Below, piece after piece: positions 49,559-57,817 of a stretch of DNA of 64,000 nucleotides. The translations under genes and the position numbers were made by a program. The first letter of the stretch is position 1. Each line of letters starts with the position of its first letter. The notes under the pieces were generated by a model, which was given only the letters and a program-made list of their open reading frames with translations, did no database searches and was not told the origin of the DNA. The stretch comes from an uncultured Roseobacter sp. (GTDB taxonomy: Bacteria; Pseudomonadota; Alphaproteobacteria; Rhodobacterales; Rhodobacteraceae), in contig NZ_CANMDB010000005.1 in the NCBI RefSeq assembly GCF_947496515.1, positions 246,637 through 310,636 on the forward strand. Reading direction: 5' to 3'.

Positions 49559-51382
49559 TTAACTGCGATATCCGCGGCCCTGACGTTCGAACATTTCAGC
49601 GTACCGCCCGCTTTGCCCCATCAATTGCGCGTGGGTGCCCTCTTCGACGATGTTACCGTTATCAAGAACGTACGTATAGTCCGCCTGCCGGATCGTGGAC
49701 AGCCGGTGGCTTATGACCAACGCGCCCCGACCATCGAGCTTGTCCCGGAAGCCATCAAAGAGCTCCGCCTCTGCGTTGGGGTCGATCGCACTGGTCGGCT
49801 CATCGAGAATGATGAATTGCGAATCAGGAAAAATCGCCCGCGAGAGCGCGATCTTTTGCCATTGCCCACCGCTCAGTTCGACCCCACCATCGAACATCCG
49901 GGACAGAACCGTATCATAGCCGCGCGGCAGCTCTTCAAGCACCTGATGCGCGCCGGTCAGCTCGGCCACGGCGCGCAGTCGTGTGTCATCACTGGTCTGC
50001 CCCAGTTCGGCCAACCGCATGTTGTCCCGACCCGAATAGGCGAACTGCGCAAAATCCTGAAAGATCACGCTGAACTTGCGGCGGTAGGCCACGGGGTCAA
50101 AGCGGCGCACATCCGTGTTCTCAAAGCGCACGGTGCCTTCCTGGGGATCATAGAGCCGGCAAAGAAGCTTGATCAGTGTCGTCTTGCCCGACCCGTTGCC
50201 GCCCACAAGGGCCGTGAATTGACCGGGGCGGATGCGCAGTGACACCCCGTTCAGCGCGGGCTTTTCCGACGCCGGATAGGCAAAGGTCACCTCGTCCAGC
50301 ACCACCCCGTCCTCCGCCCGCTCGGGCAGCGGGATCGGCATCACATCCGGCTTCATCAGTGGCTTGAGATCCAGAAAGGCGAACAGCTGATTCAGAAAAA
50401 GCTGATCGTCATAGAGTTTGGACAGGCTCGTGACAAAATCACGCCCGGCGGTCTCCGCGCGCACCAGCAGCAGTACCACCATGATCAGATCGGACAGTGT
50501 CGCCTGCCCGGTGCTGAAGCGGTAGAGAATGAAGGCAGCCGACGCCAGTACGACCAGCGTCCCCACCACGGACACGAGGCTTTCCGCAATGGACTTGCGC
50601 CGCTCGATGGCGAGATAGTCCTTTCGCACCATCTTGCGGATGTCCATGTACTGGCCGCGCAGATAGGCACCCAGATCCCACAGGCGCACCTCTTTGGCAA
50701 AAGGCTGCGACGTCATCATGTAATCGGCATAGGCGGCGTGCCGTTCCTTTTGAACCAGCGCGCGCTGTAGTCTGAACCTTTGGCGGGTAAAGCGGATCTG
50801 CACGACAAGCATCAGCCCCACGGCAGCAAGGCTGATCGGCAACAGTCGCCATTCCACAAAGAACAAAACCGCCGCGATACCGGCCAGCATCATCCCGCCC
50901 CGAAAGACATTCAGCGCATTGGCGATCACCTGTGCGGGCCGCTGGGCCCCCGCCTGCCGCGCGCGCTCCAAGTTGTCGTAATAGAGCGAGCTGTCGTAAA
51001 AGCTCAGATCCGCAGACACGGCCCGTTCCTGAATGGCCCGGTTGACGTAGTCGCTGACAACAAAGCCCTGTGCTGCGCGAAAGTAGTTTGCAACGGAGTT
51101 CATGATGCGCCCCGCCAGAAACAGCAGCAGGACCCCGCCAATCGCCCAGAGGATCGGCGCGAGTTCCAACGTGTCAGTGCTGGCAGTGGACTGTGCAATA
51201 TCGTCGATGGCCAGCTTGACGGCGAGCAATGCGCCGAGGGTCAGGCCGATCTCCAGCAGCGTCGCGGCAAATACGCAGATCCCGAGCCGTCTGCTGCTGT
51301 ACTTCAGCAACTCCAGCACCTTGCGCCACAGCGCCATGGATCGTGTTAAGCGGTCGGGAAGGGAAAATGCGGTACGCGCCAT
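49559..51382 (-). CDS. ABC exporter, fused permease and ATPase (lasso protein D)
   Basis: The 607-residue half-transporter has six membrane segments in residues 1-320 and an ATPase with Walker A VGGNGSGKTTL, the signature ELSGGQWQK and Walker B FIILDEPTSAID. Such transporters export lasso peptides and give immunity. The gene lies directly upstream of the precursor on the same strand; 140 bases with their own promoter signals separate them. ATG 51382 is chosen for AGGTGA eight bases upstream. There is no C39 peptidase domain, in line with leader removal by B2. Confidence 0.93.
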   Translation of the reverse strand: MARTAFSLPDRLTRSMALWRKVLELLKYSSRRLGICVFAATLLEIGLTLGALLAVKLAIDDIAQSTASTDTLELAPILWAIGGVLLLFLAGRIMNSVANYFRAAQGFVVSDYVNRAIQERAVSADLSFYDSSLYYDNLERARQAGAQRPAQVIANALNVFRGGMMLAGIAAVLFFVEWRLLPISLAAVGLMLVVQIRFTRQRFRLQRALVQKERHAAYADYMMTSQPFAKEVRLWDLGAYLRGQYMDIRKMVRKDYLAIERRKSIAESLVSVVGTLVVLASAAFILYRFSTGQATLSDLIMVVLLLVRAETAGRDFVTSLSKLYDDQLFLNQLFAFLDLKPLMKPDVMPIPLPERAEDGVVLDEVTFAYPASEKPALNGVSLRIRPGQFTALVGGNGSGKTTLIKLLCRLYDPQEGTVRFENTDVRRFDPVAYRRKFSVIFQDFAQFAYSGRDNMRLAELGQTSDDTRLRAVAELTGAHQVLEELPRGYDTVLSRMFDGGVELSGGQWQKIALSRAIFPDSQFIILDEPTSAIDPNAEAELFDGFRDKLDGRGALVISHRLSTIRQADYTYVLDNGNIVEEGTHAQLMGQSGRYAEMFERQGRGYRS

Positions 51383-51496
51383 GACTGTGATCACCTTTCG
51401 GACGCCTGTTTAGGACGGCGTCCCCGGCAATACCATCGTCAAAATGCTAGCCCCGCGGCGCGGAACTAACAGCATTTGTGAAAGTGAGGTCAGGCG

Positions 51497-52171
51497 TCAG
51501 CGCCCGGTCGCGCCGACCACCGACAAGCCCGTCATCATGATCAGACGGACGTCCGTCACGAGAGACAGCTTGCTGGAGTAGTCCAGATCCAGTTGAACGC
51601 GCTCGGAGTAGGTCACGTCATTGCGTCCTGACACCTGCCAGAGACCGGTGATGCCCGGCGTCATTGACAGATAGACAGGCCGGTGCGGACCGTATTTGTG
51701 CAATTCAACCCGAACAATGGGCCGCGGACCAACAAAGCTCATCTCGCCCCGCAGTACATTCCAGATCTGCGGCAGTTCATCCAGGCTCGTCCGGCGCAGG
51801 AAGCGACCCAGACGGGTGATCCGTGGATCATCAGTCAACTTATGGTCGCGCTTCCATTCCTCGGCTGCCGCAGGATTGGCCGCAAGATGCTCACGAAGTC
51901 GTGCTTCTGCGTCCACGACCATTGTGCGCAATTTCCAGCACCTGAAGACTTTTCCGTGCCGCCCGATGCGCTTGTGTGCAAAGAAGCCCCTACCACCATC
52001 GCGGACAGTTACGCACCAAAGACCGGCGATAACGGGCAATATCACTGGCAATAAGATTAACGCCAAAGAGATATCAAAGAGGCGTTTTCCGGCACGCCTG
52101 TAGACCGCAGGAACGACCTTACGCCCCTGAAAAAGCTTAACTTTTTTGGTGTCAGCATAATCAGAAATCAT
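51497..52171 (-). CDS. Undecaprenyl-phosphate sugar phosphotransferase (initiating enzyme)
   Basis: The 224-residue polyprenyl-phosphate hexose-1-phosphate transferase resembles ExoY/WbaP C-terminal domains. KRLFDISLALILLPVILPVIAGLWCVTVRDGG forms the membrane hairpin, followed by VFRCWKLRTMVVDAEARL, RITRLGRFLRRTSLDELPQIWNVLRGEMSFVGPRP and TPGITGLWQVSGRNDV. It starts assembly of the exopolysaccharide repeat unit. ATG 52171 is chosen for AGGAGA upstream. It lies 114 bases before the exporter gene of the lasso cluster. Confidence 0.93.
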   Translation of the reverse strand: MISDYADTKKVKLFQGRKVVPAVYRRAGKRLFDISLALILLPVILPVIAGLWCVTVRDGGRGFFAHKRIGRHGKVFRCWKLRTMVVDAEARLREHLAANPAAAEEWKRDHKLTDDPRITRLGRFLRRTSLDELPQIWNVLRGEMSFVGPRPIVRVELHKYGPHRPVYLSMTPGITGLWQVSGRNDVTYSERVQLDLDYSSKLSLVTDVRLIMMTGLSVVGATGR

Positions 52172-52210
52172 AGCTATCGTTATCTCCTGAAACGTCTTTG
52201 GTTTGAGAAG

Positions 52211-52229
52211 TTTACCGGTCATTAACCAT
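52211..52229 (+). promoter_or_regulatory. CtrA-like site upstream of the sugar transferase
   Basis: TTTACCGGTCATTAACCAT reads TTTA-N7-TTAAC followed by CAT, one mismatch from the CtrA full site, 40 bases before the transferase start. The rest of 52230-52452 shows no gene. Confidence 0.4.
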
Positions 52230-52452
52230 CTCTGGTGCCGAAGTAGAGCAAGGGGAAGTGAAAACGAGCGAGTCAAACCGAATAAGCGAATTCCCTCCTG
52301 AGTAGCGCTTAAAAATTAGGCACTCGCGCCGTACACATAGCCGTGAGCGAGAGTGAACAGCCTCGTGTGACACGCAGATGACACTGGCATGATTCTACCA
52401 TGACGAGTGGGTGCCCTCCGTGCGGCGCGGTCGTTTCGCCTGGGAGCGAGCG

Positions 52453-53220
52453 TCAGGAGCGACCCGAGAACCGGGCCACGACGATACCGGCCGCCTCCAG
52501 CGCGCGACGCACTTCGGCTGCGATCTGCACCGCTGTGACAGTGTCGCCATGCAGGCAGATGGTATCGATGTTTGTCTCGATCCGCTTGCCCGTGGCAGTC
52601 AGGATCGCGCCCGCCTGCACCATCTCGACCATCCGGCGACCCGCGACCAGAGGATCATGGATCACCGCGCCTTCGATGCTGCGATCCACCAGTGTGGCAT
52701 CCTCGTTATAGGCTCTGTCGGCAAATATCTCCCCGGCGTAACCGCAGCCCAGAGCCTTCACCGCCGCCTCCTGTGCCGTTGCACATAGCACCATGACGAT
52801 CAAATCGGGGTCGACAGACAGTGCGGCCTCGTAGCAATCACGGGCCAATGCCTCATCCTCAGAAGCCATGTTGGCAAGCGCCCCGTGCAGTTTGAGATGC
52901 CGGACCCGCGCCCCGAGCGCCTTTGCCATCCCAACGGATGCCGCGACCTGATAGCGGATCAGGTCCTGCAGTTCCGCCCGCGGCAAGCTGAGACGGCGGC
53001 GCCCAAAACCCTGCAGATCCGCAAAGCCCGGATGCGCGCCGATGCCGACGCCGTTCTCCATGGCGATGCGCATCGTCCTGGCCATCACGTGCGGGTCGCC
53101 CGCATGCGCCCCGCAGGCGATATTTGCGGAAGTCACGGTTTGCAGCAGCGATGCGTCATCGCCCATCACCCAGGGCCCAAAGCTCTCGCCCATATCAGCG
53201 TTCAGATCGACAGATGTCAT
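52453..53220 (-). CDS. pxpA: 5-oxoprolinase subunit A
   Basis: The 255-residue LamB/YcsF-family protein forms the ATP-dependent 5-oxoprolinase with PxpB and PxpC, opening 5-oxoproline (pyroglutamate) to glutamate. The N-terminal VDLNADMGESFGPWVMGDDASLLQTVTSANIACGAHAGDP is diagnostic; VGIGAHPGFADLQGFGRR and the C-terminal ICLHGDTVTAVQIA follow. It is the last gene of the seven-gene operon, 12 bases after pxpC. Confidence 0.96.
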   Translation of the reverse strand: MTSVDLNADMGESFGPWVMGDDASLLQTVTSANIACGAHAGDPHVMARTMRIAMENGVGIGAHPGFADLQGFGRRRLSLPRAELQDLIRYQVAASVGMAKALGARVRHLKLHGALANMASEDEALARDCYEAALSVDPDLIVMVLCATAQEAAVKALGCGYAGEIFADRAYNEDATLVDRSIEGAVIHDPLVAGRRMVEMVQAGAILTATGKRIETNIDTICLHGDTVTAVQIAAEVRRALEAAGIVVARFSGRS

Positions 53221-53232
53221 GGGGTATCTCCT

Positions 53233-54255
53233 TTAGTCAGGCACATGCGGGTCCAGCGCGGATATCGCGCCACTGACCAGTTGGTAGCCAAGCAGGTCGG
53301 GGATGTCATGAGGATCTCGGATCAGCGGGAATACGCGGTGCCTCAGCGCATCCCGCTCAGCCCGGGCGCGCCTCTCGATCTCGATGGCTGCGTCGCGGGT
53401 GACCTCTTCGAACCGCAGCGGCGCGCCCGCGGGCGCCTGCGCCACGCGCGGCAGATCCGCGTGGATCACTGTCGCTATCCGCGGATACCCTCCGGTGGTC
53501 TGGCTTTCGCACATCAGAACGTAGGGCGCACCGTCGCCCGCGATCTGAATGTCACCGGTGGTGATGACCTCGGACACGATGCTCAGACCACCCTCTGCGT
53601 GAAACCCTTCACCGTCAGACTGCAGACGCACGCCCTGCCGGTTCGCGCGCGCATCCCGGCGAAAGGCCGTCCGGGTCAGGCGTGCACGGGTCTCGGGCAG
53701 AAACAGACCGGACTGGAAGGACGCGATGACACGCACGACGCCTCCTTCGAAACGGCTTTGCGGTGTCAGCGCCCTGCCACCACTGGCCTCAGGTGACGGG
53801 CAAATCGGCAGGGCATCGCCCTGGCTGAGCAGACCGCCTATGCCCGCAGTCAGATGAGCTGATCGGGCGGCCATCTCCAGTGGCCTGTCAATCCCACCGG
53901 CCACATGAAGGTAGCCGTAGACACCCCTCTGCGCACCGCCGATCACCAGCCTGCCCCCTGCGGGCAACATGTGGCTTGCCGACCAGGTGAGGGGTCTGCC
54001 GTCAAGTGTGGCGCGCATTGGCGCACCGGTCAGCGCGATGACCGTATCGATACTTGCCTCGAAACTGCCACCCGCGCCCATCATCTCTATCGCGGCCAAG
54101 TCGGGATCCTGGCCCAGCAAGGCCGCCCCCTCGTAAAGCGCCAGAGGGTCCGCAGCTCCGCCGCGGGTCAGACCCACGCTCAGATAGCCATCGCGCCCCA
54201 GATCCTGAACGCTCATTGCAGGCCCCGCTGCAACGATGCGCAGCACTGCGCTCAC
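53233..54255 (-). CDS. pxpC: 5-oxoprolinase subunit C (biotin-dependent carboxyltransferase family)
   Basis: The 340-residue protein is the KipA/AHS2-type subunit. AAGPAMSVQDLGRDGYLSVGLTRGGAADPLALYEGAALLG is at the N-terminus, with GGYPRIATVIHADLPRVAQ and PAGAPLRFEEVT near the C-terminus. It overlaps pxpB by four bases. Confidence 0.95.
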   Translation of the reverse strand: MSAVLRIVAAGPAMSVQDLGRDGYLSVGLTRGGAADPLALYEGAALLGQDPDLAAIEMMGAGGSFEASIDTVIALTGAPMRATLDGRPLTWSASHMLPAGGRLVIGGAQRGVYGYLHVAGGIDRPLEMAARSAHLTAGIGGLLSQGDALPICPSPEASGGRALTPQSRFEGGVVRVIASFQSGLFLPETRARLTRTAFRRDARANRQGVRLQSDGEGFHAEGGLSIVSEVITTGDIQIAGDGAPYVLMCESQTTGGYPRIATVIHADLPRVAQAPAGAPLRFEEVTRDAAIEIERRARAERDALRHRVFPLIRDPHDIPDLLGYQLVSGAISALDPHVPD

Positions 54256-54983
54256 GGGATCGCCTCGCGATCCACCGCACCAAAGGGCGCGTCGGTGGCC
54301 AGTGCGTCAAAAGCCGCGCGGTCGATGGCCGGGAACACCAGTTCATCCCCCGGCGACAGTGCGATGGGTGGGTCAGCTTTTTGGTCAAACGTACGAAAGG
54401 CCGTCTGGCCCACATGCCGCCAGCCGGTCGGCGTGGGTGCGGTAAAGACGATCAGCTGGCGGATCGCGGCGACCAGTGCGCCCGATGGCACCTGTTTGGT
54501 CAGCCCCTGTTGCCGGGGGATGTCCCACGCCTCCCCCAACAGACCGAGGTAGGGTTGCCCCGGCGCGAACCCCAGGGTGAAGACGCGCACCCGGGTGGTG
54601 GACAGCGTGCGGATCGCCGCGTCGGGGTCCAGCCCCGCCAGCTCCGCGGCTTCTTCCAGTTGCGGGGCGAGATCGGTGCCATAGACCGTCGGCACATGCC
54701 ACAGCGTGCGGCCTTCGGGCAGCGCTGCCGCGGTCCAGTCTTCACGGGCCAGCAGATCCTCCAGCCGCGTGCGGATCGTCTCTGCCGGGACGGTGACGAG
54801 GTCCACCGCCACATAGACGGAGACGAGCGACATCATTGTCTCGCTGACCTCTGGCCAGTCCTCATCCTCGACCGCCGCTCGAAACGCCAGTGCGGCCCGG
54901 TTGGCGGGCTCGCTCATCTCGCTGCCAAAGCTGACCAGCAGCCCGGTCAGCCCTACCAGACGGATATGCGGCTTGGCAGTCAT
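54252..54983 (-). CDS. pxpB: 5-oxoprolinase subunit B
   Basis: The 243-residue KipI/AHS1-type subunit. The signature VRVFTLGFAPGQPYLGLLGE is at about 130-150, followed by PRQQGLTKQVPSGALVAAIRQ and GWRHVGQTAFRTFD. Its length fits. It lies one base after the membrane-protein gene and overlaps pxpC, so the three subunits are coupled in the order B-C-A. Confidence 0.95.
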   Translation of the reverse strand: MTAKPHIRLVGLTGLLVSFGSEMSEPANRAALAFRAAVEDEDWPEVSETMMSLVSVYVAVDLVTVPAETIRTRLEDLLAREDWTAAALPEGRTLWHVPTVYGTDLAPQLEEAAELAGLDPDAAIRTLSTTRVRVFTLGFAPGQPYLGLLGEAWDIPRQQGLTKQVPSGALVAAIRQLIVFTAPTPTGWRHVGQTAFRTFDQKADPPIALSPGDELVFPAIDRAAFDALATDAPFGAVDREAIP

Positions 54984-54984
54984 C

Positions 54985-55911
54985 TCAAGCCGTCAGACCG
55001 TAGAGCCGCGGCAGCAGGACCGGTGTGAGATACATGGGCAGCTGCCAGCAGGCGACAAAGATCATCACAGGGCCCAGCATCTCTGGCGGTAGCGAAATGA
55101 GGAAAAGCGCGATGTTGCGGTTGCCCGCCGCCAATGCCAACGGCCCGGCGACCGGTGCGAGAGCGGAGCGGCGCAACAGTATCAGAGCTGCCGCCTGCAG
55201 CCCGAAGGACAGCGCGAAGGCCGACAGCGCCCAAAGGAACGCCTGTCCGGGGTCGTCGCGCAGCATCGGGCCCAACGCGGCCATCAGTCCGATCACGATG
55301 ATGGCAAAGAATAGTACTGCAGCGCCGTCCATCGCGGCAATCTGGCGTGGATCCGGTCTGGGCAGCAGGATAGCGCGCAGGGCAAACCCTGCACAGCAGG
55401 CGCCGAGGATAATCGCAAGCGCCCGAAGTGCGACGACCAGGAGCGCGGCGGGTTCGGCCACGACAGGCAGGCTCATCAACACCGGCAGAATGGTCAGTGG
55501 AAAGAGGGCCGTGCCCAGCACCAGAAATTGCATCATGCGCGCGGGATCCTGCCGCAGAATGATCGCAAGCGACGCGCCCCCGGCGATCGTCGGCGCGGCA
55601 CAGGCCAGGGTCAGCGCCAGAGCCAGCGGCGTGTCGCGCAGGCCCATCAAGGCAAAGGCCGACACGACGCCGAGCGGCAGTACCAATTGCAACACCAGCA
55701 CCGCGGGCAGGCTCCATCGCAAATCGCCGAGCGCCCCCAAAGCAGCGCGATGCCCGATGCGGAACGCCGTGATCACCAGCAGCACCGCGACCATCTGCGG
55801 CAACCATGGCGCCATGGCAGCGGCAAGTCCCGGCAAACCCGCACCGATCACCAGACCACCTATCAGCAGAAATCGGGAATGGGTTGCACATAGGCTCAGC
55901 GCCCCCAGCAT
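54985..55911 (-). CDS. Polytopic membrane protein, SBF (bile acid:sodium symporter)-like
   Basis: The 308-residue protein has about ten hydrophobic segments. LALTLACAAPTIAGGASLAIILRQDPARMMQFLVLGTALFP and LAAGNRNIALFLI resemble the crossover motifs of the SBF/BASS transporters. It sits between the TRAP large permease and pxpB, touching both. A second uptake or efflux route for 5-oxoproline or glutamate is a guess. The family call is by impression. Confidence 0.6.
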   Translation of the reverse strand: MLGALSLCATHSRFLLIGGLVIGAGLPGLAAAMAPWLPQMVAVLLVITAFRIGHRAALGALGDLRWSLPAVLVLQLVLPLGVVSAFALMGLRDTPLALALTLACAAPTIAGGASLAIILRQDPARMMQFLVLGTALFPLTILPVLMSLPVVAEPAALLVVALRALAIILGACCAGFALRAILLPRPDPRQIAAMDGAAVLFFAIIVIGLMAALGPMLRDDPGQAFLWALSAFALSFGLQAAALILLRRSALAPVAGPLALAAGNRNIALFLISLPPEMLGPVMIFVACWQLPMYLTPVLLPRLYGLTA

Positions 55912-57219
55912 CTAAGGCGTGTTTCGGATGTTTTCCGGCAACCACGTCGCGATGCCCGGGAACCAGATCAGCACGAAGACCATCAACACCATGATCAGGA
56001 ACATCGGCAGGGCTGCGCGGGTGATATAGCCCATCTCGTGCCGGGTCATGCCCTGCAGCACAAAGAGGTTGAACCCGATGGGCGGGGTGATCTGCGCCAT
56101 CTCGACCACGACCACCACGAAGATACCGAACCAGATCAGGTCGATCCCTGCGTCGCGCACCATCGGCTCCACAATCGCCATGGTCAGTACCACCGCCGAG
56201 ATGCCGTCGAGGAACATACCCAACACGATGTAGAAGACCAAGAGCGCCATCAAGAGCTCAAACCGTCCCAATTCAAGTGCTGCGATGCCGTCGGCCAATG
56301 CGCGCGGCAGGCCGGTAAAACCCATCGACAGCTTGAGGAAGGCGGCCCCCGCGAGGATCAGCGCGATCATGGCGGAAGTGCGCATGGCACCCATCAGGCT
56401 TGCACGGAAGGACGCAATGCTCAGCGATCCCTGTGCAGCGGCGAGCGTCAGCGATCCCAGAACACCTATGGCTGCGGCTTCGGTCGCCGTGGCGTAACCC
56501 AGATACATGGACCCGATCACGACCGCGATCAGCGCGAAGACGGGCGCCAGAAACCGGGAGTTGCGCAGCTTGTCACCTAGTGACATGCCCGTTTCGACCC
56601 GCGGGTTCCACTCTTTCGAGCTGAGAGAGACGATCGCCACATAGGCCATGAACATCCCCGCGAGGATCAGCCCGGGAAAGACACCCGCAAAGAAGAGCTT
56701 GGTGATACTTTCATTGACCGAGACGCCGTAGACGATCAGCGCGAGGCTCGGCGGGATCATCAGGCCCAGTGTCGCTGCCCCTGCCAGCGTGCCGATGACC
56801 ATCTTTTCGGGATAGTCGCGGGCGCGCAGCTCGGGGATGGACATCTTGCCCACCGTGGTCAGCGTCGCGGCGGAAGAGCCCGAGACAGCCGCGAAAACGG
56901 TGCAGGCCACGATATTTGTGTGCACCAATCCGCCGGGCAAACGCGCGAGCCACGGTGACAGGCCCTTGAACATATCTTCGGACAGCCGCGTGCGGTAGAG
57001 GATCTCGCCCATCCAGATAAAGAGCGGTAGTGCCGTCAGCGTCCAGCTGCTGGAGGAGGCCCAGATCGTGGTGATCATGGCATCGCCCACGGGTCGCGTG
57101 GTAAAAAGCTCCATCCCCACCCAGGCCACGCCCATCAGCGCGAGCCCGACCCAGACGCCGGTACCAAGCAGCAGGAAGAGCACCACAAGGAAGAGAACGA
57201 TCGCGTACAGCTCGGTCAT
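55912..57219 (-). CDS. dctM: TRAP transporter large permease (DctM)
   Basis: The 435-residue protein with 12 hydrophobic segments has the DctM features TAVSGSSAATLTTVGKMSIPELRARDYP, GTLAGAATLGLMIPPSLALIVYGV and ITPPIGFNLFVLQGM. It is the sodium-driven translocation unit. ATG 57219 lies 4 bases after dctQ. No Q-M fusion is present. Confidence 0.95.
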   Translation of the reverse strand: MTELYAIVLFLVVLFLLLGTGVWVGLALMGVAWVGMELFTTRPVGDAMITTIWASSSSWTLTALPLFIWMGEILYRTRLSEDMFKGLSPWLARLPGGLVHTNIVACTVFAAVSGSSAATLTTVGKMSIPELRARDYPEKMVIGTLAGAATLGLMIPPSLALIVYGVSVNESITKLFFAGVFPGLILAGMFMAYVAIVSLSSKEWNPRVETGMSLGDKLRNSRFLAPVFALIAVVIGSMYLGYATATEAAAIGVLGSLTLAAAQGSLSIASFRASLMGAMRTSAMIALILAGAAFLKLSMGFTGLPRALADGIAALELGRFELLMALLVFYIVLGMFLDGISAVVLTMAIVEPMVRDAGIDLIWFGIFVVVVVEMAQITPPIGFNLFVLQGMTRHEMGYITRAALPMFLIMVLMVFVLIWFPGIATWLPENIRNTP

Positions 57220-57223
57220 GGCT

Positions 57224-57748
57224 TCATTCTCCGTGGCTCTGCTCGACCGTGTCACTGGTCAGCCGGTGCTCACCGCGAAAGATCACGTGAAAGAGGTTGT
57301 CGGTAAGTGCGATGGCCATCAGCCCGCCACCCACCACCATGACGGATTGAGGGATCCACAGCGCCGTGGCGTCCTGGCCCTGGCTGACCTCGTTGAATTT
57401 CCACGACCAGTAGACGAACCAATAGGCGTAATAGGTGAAATACCATGCGACCGCCGCACCGATGGCGAAACACCAGATCTCCAGCAGCCGCTTTATCCCG
57501 GCCGGAACCGCATTCAGCAGGATCGACACCCGGATATGCGCGCCACGGCTGAGCGCGTTGGCAAAGGCCAGAAAGCTCGCCGCCGCCATGGCATAGCCCG
57601 CGTAGTCTGGCGCGCCGGGAAAGATCTCGCCCGTCCAGCGGGCCACCATCTGGGCGACGATCAGCACGAGGATGGATATCAGGCAGAGCGCCGCAACGAT
57701 GCCCGAGCACAGGTAGAGAAAGTCGAGTGTCCTGCGGATCACCTGCAT
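57224..57748 (-). CDS. dctQ: TRAP transporter small permease (DctQ)
   Basis: The 174-residue protein has four membrane segments: FLYLCSGIVAALCLISILVLIVAQMVARW, AGYAMAAASFLAFANALSRGAHIRV, the third with WYFTYYAYWFVYWSWKFN, and QSVMVVGGGLMAIALTDN. These fit the DctQ pattern. ATG 57748 chosen; the frame runs 20 codons further upstream without homology. Confidence 0.92.
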   Translation of the reverse strand: MQVIRRTLDFLYLCSGIVAALCLISILVLIVAQMVARWTGEIFPGAPDYAGYAMAAASFLAFANALSRGAHIRVSILLNAVPAGIKRLLEIWCFAIGAAVAWYFTYYAYWFVYWSWKFNEVSQGQDATALWIPQSVMVVGGGLMAIALTDNLFHVIFRGEHRLTSDTVEQSHGE

Positions 57749-57780
57749 ATGCGGCACCTCCCCGGGGCGTTGCTGAATGA

Positions 57781-57806
57781 GGGGCGGTCCGGCAAGGGGC
57801 CGCCCC
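57781..57806 (-). terminator. Hairpin between dctP and dctQ
   Basis: GGGGCGG (57781-57787) pairs with CCGCCCC (57800-57806). With no U-run it probably stabilises the upstream dctP message, giving more binding protein than permease, as in many solute-receptor operons. Confidence 0.5.
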
Positions 57807-57817
57807 ATGTTAGCGGC

